From an uncultured Collinsella sp. (lineage in GTDB: Bacteria; Actinomycetota; Coriobacteriia; Coriobacteriales; Coriobacteriaceae): 49,630 bases of DNA. Location: the NCBI GenBank assembly GCA_900549085.1, contig URMO01000006.1, positions 1 through 49,630 on the forward strand, written 5' to 3'. Shown piece by piece: positions 1 to 6,020 of this stretch. How positions within the stretch are numbered: position 1 is the first letter of the stretch; the number at the start of each line of letters is the position of its first letter. The position numbers were made by a program, and so were the translations under genes. Below the pieces are notes generated by a model. It saw only the letters and a program-made list of their open reading frames with translations, ran no database searches and was not told the DNA's origin.

Positions 1-994
1 GAGTTCGGGGAAGAGTACTTGGGACTGAAATAAGAAGAGGTCCGGACTCAGTCCGGACCTCTTCGTATTTTGAATAGGTTTTATAGGCTTGTAGCTCCCA
101 TTGCTTTCGTTCTACCTTCGCAACCGAGTCGAGGATAAGCCCCGTTGCCAGGCTTAGCCCGCATAGGAACATAAACGAGGCGGCGAGCATTGCGGTGGGG
201 AAGCGAGGGACTAATCCGGTCTGGAAGTACTCTGCGACGATTGGTATACCGAGAGCGAGCCCTATGATGGCAAAGATGATCGCGATAAGACTGAAGAACT
301 TGAGGGGACGATAATCCTTAAAGAGGGTCCCAATCATTGCTATGACTTTAATACCGTCGCTAACTGTGTTGAGCTTGGACTCGGAGCCTGCGGGCCTATC
401 TCGATACTCCACCGGCACGTCTTGAATGCGCCAACGGTGGTCGACGGCATGGATGGAGAGCTCGGTTTCGATCTGGAAGCCCTCACTCAAAACGGGGAAG
501 GTCTTGACGAAGGGTTTGCTCATGGCTCGGTAGCCGGTCATCACGTCATCAAAGCTGTAGCCGTAAATCCACTTGATCATGGCACGAACAAGGTTGTTGC
601 CAAATCCGTGAAAGGCTCGTTTATTCTCCTCGGCATAGGTGCCGTTTGACAGGCGATCGCCAACGGTCATATCCGCTTCGCCGTTAAGGATGGGGTTGCA
701 GAGTGACTTGGCGGCTTCGGCGGGGTATGTATCGTCGCCGTCGACCATTAAGTAGCACTCGGCATCGATATCGCGGAACATTTGGCGGCACACGTTGCCT
801 TTGCCCTGCCTGGGCTCGTAGCGCACCGTAGCCCCGTGCTGCTTGGCGATTTGCGAAGTGTCGTCGGACGAGTTGTTGTCGTAAACATAGACAACTGCGC
901 CGGGCAGCTCTCGATGAAAATCGTCGACAACTTTGCCAATTGTTAGCGCTTCGTTGTAACAGGGGATTATGACGGCGGTATTCGAATAGTCCAT
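1..994 (-). CDS. Family 2 glycosyltransferase with two C-terminal membrane segments (3' end outside window)
   Basis: Reading leftward from ATG at 994 the frame stays open to the window edge (331 codons). The N-terminus MDYSNTAVIIPCYNE and the later MVDGDDTYP stretch are the nucleotide-sugar-binding start and DxD-like metal site of DPM1/DPG-type GT-A enzymes. These typically transfer a sugar from a nucleotide donor to a lipid carrier on the cytoplasmic face. Two hydrophobic helices follow (starting near PLKFFSLIAIIF and RFPTAMLAASF), as in polyprenyl-phosphate glycosyltransferases. A Shine-Dalgarno AGGAGG complement lies at 1001-1006. The gene diverges from an ABC glycan exporter, so a role in surface polysaccharide synthesis is likely. 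Acceptor and sugar cannot be told from sequence. The frame runs without a stop through a terminator-like hairpin at 34-64, so the true C-terminus is unclear. Confidence 0.88.
   Translation of the reverse strand, partial: MDYSNTAVIIPCYNEALTIGKVVDDFHRELPGAVVYVYDNNSSDDTSQIAKQHGATVRYEPRQGKGNVCRQMFRDIDAECYLMVDGDDTYPAEAAKSLCNPILNGEADMTVGDRLSNGTYAEENKRAFHGFGNNLVRAMIKWIYGYSFDDVMTGYRAMSKPFVKTFPVLSEGFQIETELSIHAVDHRWRIQDVPVEYRDRPAGSESKLNTVSDGIKVIAMIGTLFKDYRPLKFFSLIAIIFAIIGLALGIPIVAEYFQTGLVPRFPTAMLAASFMFLCGLSLATGLILDSVAKVERKQWELQAYKTYSKYEEVRTESGPLLISVPSTLPRT
34..64 (-). terminator. Perfect 15-bp inverted repeat, terminator-like, inside the glycosyltransferase frame
   Basis: Bases 34-48 and 50-64 are exact reverse complements with a one-base centre. 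Read on the minus strand the stem is followed by CTTATTTCA, a short U-rich run, which resembles an intrinsic terminator of the glycosyltransferase gene. It lies within the open frame, before any stop codon. Confidence 0.55.
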
Positions 995-1155
995 GTAGGA
1001 CCTCCTTTAATGACTCATTTTGTCGAAAGTATACCTATCGCCTGTTCCTTTGATTAGATATGGGTTAGTTCTCCAGATTTGTTACGGTGGGTTATCGTCA
1101 ACGTGGGAGGGCTATACTTTCCACTGTTATGTTATACGAGACAAGGAGTTGGTCC
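995..1155. promoter_or_regulatory. Divergent promoter region between glycosyltransferase and ABC exporter
   Basis: AT-richer spacer of 161 bp. On the minus strand a TATACT box (complement at 1028-1033) lies 34 bp ahead of the glycosyltransferase ATG. On the plus strand TATACT at 1113-1118 lies 37 bp before the exporter start. Neither has a convincing TTGACA-like -35 box at 16-18 bp, so start sites are tentative. Confidence 0.35.
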
Positions 1156-2001
1156 GTGGCTGACAACGTAGAGAGTCAGAAAGCGGTGGCTAAACCGGCC
1201 TCTCACGCTAAAAATGATTTTGAAAAGGACAAGTTCATTCTTAAGCAGCTTGTCACTAAGGATTTTAAAATCAAATATCGTCGCAGTGTTTTGGGCGTGG
1301 CATGGTCCGTGCTTAACCCGCTGCTGATGATGGTTGTTATGTCGATCGTCTTTTCGACGATTTTTGGCCAGAGCCGCAATGGGTCAATTACGCCCGAAAT
1401 GTATCCGTTGTATCTAATTGTCGGTAACATTACGTTCTCTGTTATGTCCGAGTCGACGAACCAGGCACTCATGTCCATCATTTGGGCGTCTTCTCTGCTC
1501 AAGAAGGTTAAGGTCCATCGCTGGGTATTCCCGGTGCAGAAAGTGTTGTTCTCTCTTGTCAACTTTTCCTTCTCTTTGGTTGCCGTCGCCCTTGTCATGC
1601 TCTTTTTCCGTGTTGTCCCTACCTGGCATTTAATTCTGCTGCCGGTTTGCTTGCTGTTGCTTATGTGCTTCTGCATGGGCTTGGGCATGATGCTGTCGGC
1701 GCTGGCGGTCTTTTTCCGCGATGTTATGCACCTGTGGACCGTTGTTATCACGGCCTGGATGTATCTGACGCCTATTTTCTGGACCACCGATTACATCAGC
1801 CAGATGGCACATTGGATCCAGGTGCTTGTGGTTGTCAATCCCATGTATAACTATCTCCAGTTTATGCGTGACATCTTCCTGTTCAATACCGTGCCTTCTG
1901 CGCTTACCTTTGGGCTGTGTGTTGTTTGGGCTGTTATTGCTCTTGCTATTGGCTACACCGTGTTTCATAAGACTGAGCACAAGTTTATTCTCTACATCTA
2001 A
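1156..2001 (+). CDS. ABC-2 type polysaccharide/teichoic-acid export permease (Wzm/TagG-like)
   Basis: 281 residues. An upstream in-frame GTG exists at 1087, but the GTG at 1156 is preferred because AAGGAG (1143-1148) sits 7 bases ahead of it and gives the usual family length. After a charged cytoplasmic N-terminus, about six hydrophobic segments follow, starting with VLGVAWSVLNPLLMMVV. This is the typical ABC-2 exporter layout for undecaprenyl- or lipid-linked glycans. The ATPase partner starts 12 bases downstream, so the two form one exporter. The family moves completed glycan chains from the cytoplasmic to the outer face of the membrane. The substrate is not determinable here. Confidence 0.9.
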   Translation: MADNVESQKAVAKPASHAKNDFEKDKFILKQLVTKDFKIKYRRSVLGVAWSVLNPLLMMVVMSIVFSTIFGQSRNGSITPEMYPLYLIVGNITFSVMSESTNQALMSIIWASSLLKKVKVHRWVFPVQKVLFSLVNFSFSLVAVALVMLFFRVVPTWHLILLPVCLLLLMCFCMGLGMMLSALAVFFRDVMHLWTVVITAWMYLTPIFWTTDYISQMAHWIQVLVVVNPMYNYLQFMRDIFLFNTVPSALTFGLCVVWAVIALAIGYTVFHKTEHKFILYI

Positions 2002-2013
2002 GGAGTGCTGCTC

Positions 2014-2781
2014 ATGACTGAATCTGCTATTGATTACAGCAAGCAGCCCCTTGCTGTTGAGGTCAAAGACGTCACCATGATTTTTAACATGGCGTCTGAG
2101 TCGCTTACGAACCTCAAGGAATATTTTATTAAGCTTGCAAAGCACGAGCTGTTCTTTGAGGAGTTCCGTGCGCTTAAACATATTTCGTTCGATGTGCACC
2201 GTGGCGAGGTCGTAGGCCTTGTTGGTACTAACGGTTCCGGTAAGTCCACGATGCTCAAGATCATCGCTGGCGTTTTGGAGCCCAGCGAAGGCGAGGTTAA
2301 GGTCCATGGCAATATTGCGCCGCTGATTGAGCTTGGCGCTGGTTTCGATCCCGAGCTTACCGCTCGAGAGAATATTTACCTTAACGGTGCGCTGCTCGGA
2401 TACACCAAGGAGTTTATCGACGCTAGTTTTGACGAGATCATCGAGTTCGCTGAGCTCAAAGACTTCGTCGACATGCCCCTGAAGAATTTCTCCTCGGGTA
2501 TGGTTGCGCGCATTGCCTTTGCTATCGCTACGATTACCGAGCCGGATATTTTGATCGTTGATGAGACGCTTTCTGTTGGTGATGTCTTTTTCCAGCAGAA
2601 GTGCGAGCGCCGTATTCAGCACTTTATCGAGAGCGGTGACGTCACGGTTTTGTTCGTTTCTCATTCCATGGAGCAGGTTGAGCGCATTTGCCAGCGTGCA
2701 GTTTGGATCGAGAAGGGCGACCTGCGTATGGATGGTCCCGTGGACGAGGTCTGCAAGGCGTACCATGACCAGTTCAAGTAG
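2014..2781 (+). CDS. ABC transporter ATPase for glycan export (Wzt/TagH-like, short form)
   Basis: 255 residues from ATG 2014, with AGGAG at 2001-2005 spaced 8 bases (a GTG at 2005 overlaps that site and is unlikely). Walker A GTNGSGKST is at residues 71-79, the signature NFSSGM at 158-163, Walker B DILIVDE at 178-184 and the switch histidine at H217. The early helix NLKEYFIKLAKHELFFEEF before the nucleotide-binding core is typical of the Wzt/TagH subgroup. It pairs with the permease just upstream. It ends soon after the ATPase domain, so it lacks the C-terminal carbohydrate-binding domain of Wzt proteins that recognise a modified chain end. Glycan export is therefore probably not gated by such a cap. 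Confidence 0.92.
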   Translation: MTESAIDYSKQPLAVEVKDVTMIFNMASESLTNLKEYFIKLAKHELFFEEFRALKHISFDVHRGEVVGLVGTNGSGKSTMLKIIAGVLEPSEGEVKVHGNIAPLIELGAGFDPELTARENIYLNGALLGYTKEFIDASFDEIIEFAELKDFVDMPLKNFSSGMVARIAFAIATITEPDILIVDETLSVGDVFFQQKCERRIQHFIESGDVTVLFVSHSMEQVERICQRAVWIEKGDLRMDGPVDEVCKAYHDQFK

Positions 2782-2783
2782 GT

Positions 2784-2789
2784 TATAAT
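2784..2789 (+). promoter_or_regulatory. Possible -10 box for tRNA-Arg(TCT)
   Basis: A perfect TATAAT three bases after the ABC ATPase stop and 46 bases before the tRNA. No good -35 hexamer is seen, so this is a weak call. Confidence 0.3.
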
Positions 2790-2834
2790 TTATTGGCCGT
2801 GCGAGCTTGTACCCGCTTGGACGCGCGGCTTTAT

Positions 2835-2908
2835 GCTCCATTAGCTCAGTTGGATAGAGCAGGGGACTTCTAATCCCAAGGTCGACGGTTCGAATCCGCC
2901 ATGGAGCA
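2835..2908 (+). tRNA. tRNA-Arg, anticodon TCT
   Basis: A full cloverleaf can be drawn. The acceptor stem is GCTCCAT (2835-2841) with ATGGAGC (2901-2907) and discriminator A2908. The D stem is GCTC/GAGC, the anticodon loop CTTCTAA has TCT at 2869-2871 (reads AGA), and the T arm contains GGTTCGAATCC. The first anticodon-stem pair is a G-A mismatch. The next three bases are CCA (2909-2911), so the 3' end appears to be encoded. Confidence 0.95.
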
Positions 2909-2923
2909 CCAATAGAGTTTTTG

Positions 2924-2957
2924 AAGACCCGGTTATCGTGCCGGGTCTTTGCTTTTT
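2924..2957 (+). terminator. Intrinsic terminator after tRNA-Arg(TCT)
   Basis: Stem AAGACCCGG (2924-2932) pairs with CCGGGTCTT (2941-2949) across an 8-base loop and is followed by TGCTTTTT. Confidence 0.8.
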
Positions 2958-2992
2958 GGGACGCGTGCGCGTGCGGTGCTCCCTCAACAATA

Positions 2993-3021
2993 AGTCCGAT
3001 GCAGCGATGCTGCACCGGACT
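2993..3021 (-). terminator. Terminator of glf
   Basis: AGTCCG (2993-2998) pairs with CGGACT (3016-3021). After a one-base mismatch, TGCAGC pairs with GCTGCA around a GAT loop. On the minus strand the stem is followed by TATTGTTG. It lies about 45 bases past the glf stop. Confidence 0.6.
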
Positions 3022-3064
3022 ATCTACATCCCAGAATGGCTATCAGCCTTTGGCTGTTGGGCTC

Positions 3065-4189
3065 TTACGCCTCAGTCGGCTCCACGCCCAGCTTGTTGCG
3101 GACGAGCTCGAAGGCGGCGGCGATGGCCTTGTCCATGTCGTAGTACTTGTAGCCGCCCAGGCGACCGGCGAAGATCACGTCGCCCTCCTGTGCTGCCAGA
3201 TCCTCGTACTGCTTGTAGAGGGCCTCGTTCTTGGCGTCGTTGATGGGGTAGTAGGGCTCGTCGCCGGGCTTCCAGTCCGCTGGGTACTCGCGCGTGATGA
3301 CGGTCTTGTCCTGCGTGCCGAACTCGAAGTGCTTGTGCTCGATGATGCGCGTGTAGGGGATCTCGCGCTCGGTGTAGTTGACCACGGCCACGCCCTGGTG
3401 GTCCTGCTCGTCGAGCGTCTCGGTCTCAAAGCGCAGGCTGCGGTACTCGAGCGTGCCCAGCTTAAAGTCGTAGAACGCGTCGATGGGGCCGCAGTAGATC
3501 GTCTTGGCGGCGATATCGGGCTCGGAGGCGATCAGCTCCTTGTACTCCACGCCGCAGCGGACCTCAACCCCCTCGAGCATGTTGGCGACCATTTTGGTGT
3601 AGCCGCCCATGGGGATGCCCTGGTAGCGGTCGTTGAAGTAGTTGTTGTCGTAGGTAAAGCGGCAGGGGAGGCGCTTGATGATGCTCGCGGGCAGGTCCTT
3701 GCAGTCGCGGCCCCACTGCTTCTCGGTGTAGCCCTTCACGAGCGTCTCGAAGATGTCGCGGCCGACGAGCGACAGCGCCTGCTCCTCGAGGTTCTGCGGC
3801 TCGCCGATGTTCTCGGCGGCCACCTGCTCGGCGATCTTGGCCTTGGCGTCCGCCGGCGTGACGACGCCCGGCCACATCTTGGCGAAGGTGTTCATGTTGA
3901 AGGGCATGTTGTACATGTTGCCGTGGAAGTTGGCGACCGGCGAGTTGACGTAGTTGTTGAACTCGGCGAAGCGGTTGACGTAGTCCCAGACGTCCTTCAT
4001 AGAGGTGTGGAAGATATGTGCGCCGTAGCGGTGGACCTGGATGCCCTCAACGTTCTCGGTGTAGATGTTGCCGGCAATGTGGTCGCGGCGATCGATGACT
4101 AGGACCGACTTGCCGGCGCGTTTGGCGGCATTGGCAAAGACAGCGCCCGAAAGGCCGGCGCCGACAACGAGGTAATCGTACTGGGACAT
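3065..4189 (-). CDS. glf: UDP-galactopyranose mutase
   Basis: 374 residues, the usual length. It starts MSQYDYLVVGAGLSG, whose GAGLSG (residues 10-15) is the FAD-binding dinucleotide fold. RYGAHIFHTS is the conserved flavin/substrate region of Glf, and EKQWGRDCKDLP and RLPCRFTYDNNYFNDRYQG match the family substrate-binding segment. The enzyme interconverts UDP-galactopyranose and UDP-galactofuranose in the cytoplasm and so supplies galactofuranose for surface glycans, consistent with the nearby glycosyltransferase and exporter. AAAGGAG lies 7 bases before the ATG. It is monocistronic in the window, between its own terminator and the inserted module. Confidence 0.95.
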   Translation of the reverse strand: MSQYDYLVVGAGLSGAVFANAAKRAGKSVLVIDRRDHIAGNIYTENVEGIQVHRYGAHIFHTSMKDVWDYVNRFAEFNNYVNSPVANFHGNMYNMPFNMNTFAKMWPGVVTPADAKAKIAEQVAAENIGEPQNLEEQALSLVGRDIFETLVKGYTEKQWGRDCKDLPASIIKRLPCRFTYDNNYFNDRYQGIPMGGYTKMVANMLEGVEVRCGVEYKELIASEPDIAAKTIYCGPIDAFYDFKLGTLEYRSLRFETETLDEQDHQGVAVVNYTEREIPYTRIIEHKHFEFGTQDKTVITREYPADWKPGDEPYYPINDAKNEALYKQYEDLAAQEGDVIFAGRLGGYKYYDMDKAIAAAFELVRNKLGVEPTEA

Positions 4190-4267
4190 GGATATGCTCC
4201 TTTGTATGTCAATTGGACAGTTACATATGATTCAGGACAAACGCCACTGACTCATTTGCCCTATAGA

Positions 4268-4309
4268 TTAGTCTAGCAGACGCTCCCTCAGCAGCTCCAG
4301 CGCGTGAAT
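4268..4309 (-). pseudogene. Displaced copy of the aroQ 3' end
   Basis: Read on the minus strand in the aroQ frame this short piece encodes IHALELLRERLLD and a TAA stop. The intact aroQ ends YAHALELLRERLEK with a TAG stop. Thirty bases (4278-4307) are identical to 5511-5540 inside aroQ, in the same frame. No other aroQ sequence is nearby. I read it as the original gene end, left behind when the intervening module arrived, or as a duplicated tail. Confidence 0.65.
4278..4307. repeat. 30-bp direct repeat, copy 1 (glf side)
   Basis: Base-for-base identical to 5511-5540, beginning AGACGCTCCCTCAGCAGC. The sequence diverges on both sides of the repeat. The spacing between copies is 1,233 bp. Confidence 0.95.
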
Positions 4310-4342
4310 GCTGCCAGGTTTCCAAATGATCTTAAGGACTCG

Positions 4343-4921
4343 CTATTCTGCCCTTAGGCACTCGGGTAAGACGCTCCCGACTGCATCCATTGCTTGCGCC
4401 TTCAGGGACGGTTTCTCGAACCCTACGTTAAGGTCCTGATACAGCATGCTTGCCGTGTGGTCATATAGCGGTTTAGTCACCGAGTAGAAGCGTCTGTCGC
4501 TTTTTCGGCCATTGATCGTCTTGCTTGTGGTGTTGACTAGCTTCAGGATCTCGTCGACGCTGTAAGGGAGTTCGTTGGCGTCGCGACGAGATATCAGAAC
4601 AAAATAGTTGGACGATCCGTTGACGGCTTTGGCGAAGTTCTTTGAGTAGATAAACTCGTTGCCCTCATCTAGAAAGACGATTGAATCTTCGATGATCGAT
4701 AGCTCGCGCTCCCAGCGTCTGCCGGAAAGCGTTTCGCAGGGCACGTCGCAGCTGAGCGTGACGCCGCTTTCCTGTCCTCGGTCGTTGTAGTCGCGAATCA
4801 TCGAGATGAGCGTCGTTTTGCCCGTGCCGCTGTTGCCGCGTATAAAGGAAATATTGCGCTTAAACGTGAGTGTGTATTTGACCTTTGCACGCTCTACGAC
4901 AACGGTATGCGTTCCCTTCAT
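4343..4921 (-). CDS. P-loop ATPase of unknown function, partner of DUF4869-type gene
   Basis: 192 residues. RGNSGTGKTT (Walker A, residues 28-37), SIVFLDEGNEF (Walker B with catalytic glutamate, 80-90) and NYFVLISRRD (sensor-1-like strand, 105-114) give an AAA-like or ABC-like ATP-binding core. The C-terminal third, rich in basic and polar residues, matches nothing I can name. There is no membrane segment or signal peptide. Its ATG overlaps the upstream gene stop by one base (TAATG), so the two are translationally coupled and probably form a functional pair. From memory, related gut Firmicute proteins are longer and continue past the LYQDLNVGF region, so this copy may be C-terminally short. 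Function not recognised. Confidence 0.75.
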   Translation of the reverse strand: MKGTHTVVVERAKVKYTLTFKRNISFIRGNSGTGKTTLISMIRDYNDRGQESGVTLSCDVPCETLSGRRWERELSIIEDSIVFLDEGNEFIYSKNFAKAVNGSSNYFVLISRRDANELPYSVDEILKLVNTTSKTINGRKSDRRFYSVTKPLYDHTASMLYQDLNVGFEKPSLKAQAMDAVGSVLPECLRAE

Positions 4922-5370
4922 TACTCATCAACATCCAAAAAGTCATTCGTGGCGCCGACAAACTCCTGCATATTTCTGACGATGCGGTCATCGTTATCGA
5001 TGCGAATCTCAAAACGCTTCCAAGGGAACTTCATGATGTGGTAAAGGGTCACTAGCACATCCTGTTCTTTGCCGATCTTGAGTAGCCAGCGGGCACAGTT
5101 GTCTCCGCAGGTGGATGCGTTGAACACCATATTTGGGAGATTGCGAACCAGCAGCAGCGTCTTGACGCCGCCGGACAGTTCGAGTGGGGTGATCGAGCCC
5201 AGCTGCCTGCTTACGATGTTGTGGGGGCCGATGAGCTCTGACCCGTCCACGCTTTTAATGATCTGCGTGGCCATAGGGTCTTCGAACCATGAGTCCAAGT
5301 ATGAGTTCCTAAAATAGGTTTCGGTATCGTAGATGGAACCGGGGTAATCTCCCAGATGGATGCTTAACAT
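4921..5370 (-). CDS. DUF4869-type protein, function unknown
   Basis: 149 residues from ATG 5370, which has GGAG 6 bases upstream. Starts further upstream would run through the aroQ terminator hairpin. The N-terminus MLSIHLGDYPGSIYDTETYF, the central LSGGVKTLLL and the motif FNASTCGDNCARW fit my recollection of DUF4869, a small cytosolic family of gut bacteria. The paired cysteines in CGDNC could bind metal or form a disulfide, but that is speculation. It is the first gene of the repeat-flanked pair, with its own -10 box just ahead. Nothing in the sequence shows a catalytic site. Confidence 0.75.
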   Translation of the reverse strand: MLSIHLGDYPGSIYDTETYFRNSYLDSWFEDPMATQIIKSVDGSELIGPHNIVSRQLGSITPLELSGGVKTLLLVRNLPNMVFNASTCGDNCARWLLKIGKEQDVLVTLYHIMKFPWKRFEIRIDNDDRIVRNMQEFVGATNDFLDVDE

Positions 5371-5401
5371 GCGCGTCTCCAGACGTTGTGTGACTGCAAC
5401 G

Positions 5402-5407
5402 ATTATA
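5402..5407 (-). promoter_or_regulatory. -10 box of the DUF4869/ATPase pair
   Basis: On the minus strand a perfect TATAAT lies about 30 bases before the ATG at 5370 and just after the aroQ terminator stem. A -35 at 17 bp would fall inside that stem (CTGGCG) and is poor. The position suggests the pair is transcribed apart from the aro operon. Confidence 0.45.
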
Positions 5408-5422
5408 TGCCAGTAATAAAGC

Positions 5423-5452
5423 GCCGCCAGTAGCGAGGTTGCTGTTGGCGGC
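5423..5452 (-). terminator. Terminator downstream of aroQ
   Basis: On the minus strand GCCGCCA (5452-5446) pairs with TGGCGGC (5429-5423) across a 16-base loop and is followed by GCTTTATTA. It lies 48 bases past the aroQ stop and separates the aro operon from the inserted pair. Confidence 0.5.
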
Positions 5453-5500
5453 ACTGGCATTATTAGCGTATGAATCGCGCTGATGGATTTGCTCGTGAGG

Positions 5501-5938
5501 CTACTTTTCGAGACGCTCCCTCAGCAGCTCCAGCGCGTGAGCGTAGCCCTGCAGGCCTTCGCCGGTGATGGTGGCAAAGCACGCTAGGCGCGCGTAGCTT
5601 ACTTGGCGGAAGTCCTCGCGCGTCTCGACGGCGCTGATGTGGACCTCAACGGCGGGGATGGCGACGGCTTTGAGCGCGTCCAGGATGGCCACGCTCGTAT
5701 GTGTGTAGGCCGCCGGGTTGATGACAATGCCGTCGACCTTGCCGTAGGCCTCCTGGATCTTGTCGACGATGCTGCCCTCGTGGTTGGACTGGAAGACTTC
5801 GACCTCGTCAAAACCCTGTGCGGTACCCGCCTCCTGGCAAATCTGGACCAGGCGGTCGTAGTTATCGCTACCGTAGATGCCCGGCTCGCGAATGCCGAGC
5901 ATGTTGAGGTTGGGACCGTTGATAACGAGTGCTTTCAT
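5501..5938 (-). CDS. aroQ: 3-dehydroquinate dehydratase, type II
   Basis: 145 residues, normal for the dodecameric type II enzyme. It dehydrates 3-dehydroquinate to 3-dehydroshikimate. The diagnostic motifs are present: NGPNLNMLGIREP (residues 8-20), the lid tyrosine in IYG (Y22), QSNHEG (50-55), INPAAYTHTS (73-82) and the catalytic histidine in EVHIS (H100). It is the last gene of the minus-strand aro operon, after a palindrome that separates it from aroEK. AAAGGAAG precedes the ATG. Its final codons lie in the 30-bp repeat shared with 4278-4307, and the last residues (LEK) differ from those of the displaced tail (LLD), so its 3' end may have been replaced on insertion. Confidence 0.95.
   Translation of the reverse strand: MKALVINGPNLNMLGIREPGIYGSDNYDRLVQICQEAGTAQGFDEVEVFQSNHEGSIVDKIQEAYGKVDGIVINPAAYTHTSVAILDALKAVAIPAVEVHISAVETREDFRQVSYARLACFATITGEGLQGYAHALELLRERLEK
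5511..5540. repeat. 30-bp direct repeat, copy 2 (within aroQ)
   Basis: Identical to 4278-4307. It covers the codons for the HALELLRERL end of AroQ, 10 bases from the stop codon. Confidence 0.95.
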
Positions 5939-5981
5939 GGTTGCTTCCTTTGGGGTTGGGCGGGCGGTGAGGCGGAATGAA

Positions 5982-6020
5982 AAACCACCACAAAGGTGCC
6001 TGTCCCCTTTGTGGTGGTTT
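5982..6020. repeat. 15-bp palindromic (REP-like) element between aroEK and aroQ
   Basis: AAACCACCACAAAGG (5982-5996) and its exact reverse complement (6006-6020) flank the 9-base centre TGCCTGTCC. On the minus strand the stem begins inside the aroEK stop codon and is followed by TTCATT, so it could terminate or process the operon message. The GGGGACAGGCACC-type core resembles dispersed palindromes I remember from many genomes, some tied to REP-associated transposases. That link is memory, not evidence from this window. Confidence 0.75.

Larger units (their letters stand above)
4278..5540. mobile_element. Putative inserted two-gene module next to aroQ
   Basis: The segment between the two 30-bp copies of the aroQ 3' end carries only the DUF4869-type gene and the P-loop gene, both minus strand. 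Its composition is lower in G+C than the flanks (for example 30 of 60 bases at 4501-4560, against 40 of 60 at 5641-5700). Duplication of a gene 3' end with the gene kept intact is the usual outcome of site-specific integration. There is no integrase or transposase inside, so it is either cargo moved in trans, a decayed element, or a recombination product. Confidence 0.45.

Noticed and set aside
1630..3015. A 461-codon minus-strand frame across the exporter genes and tRNA-Arg
   Set aside because: It runs through a tRNA gene and both strand ends of real genes, and its translation has no family resemblance.
2835..3064. tRNA-Arg(TCT) as the attachment site of an island covering the polysaccharide genes
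   Set aside because: No repeated copy of the tRNA 3' end and no integrase are found in the window. The tRNA is followed by an ordinary terminator.
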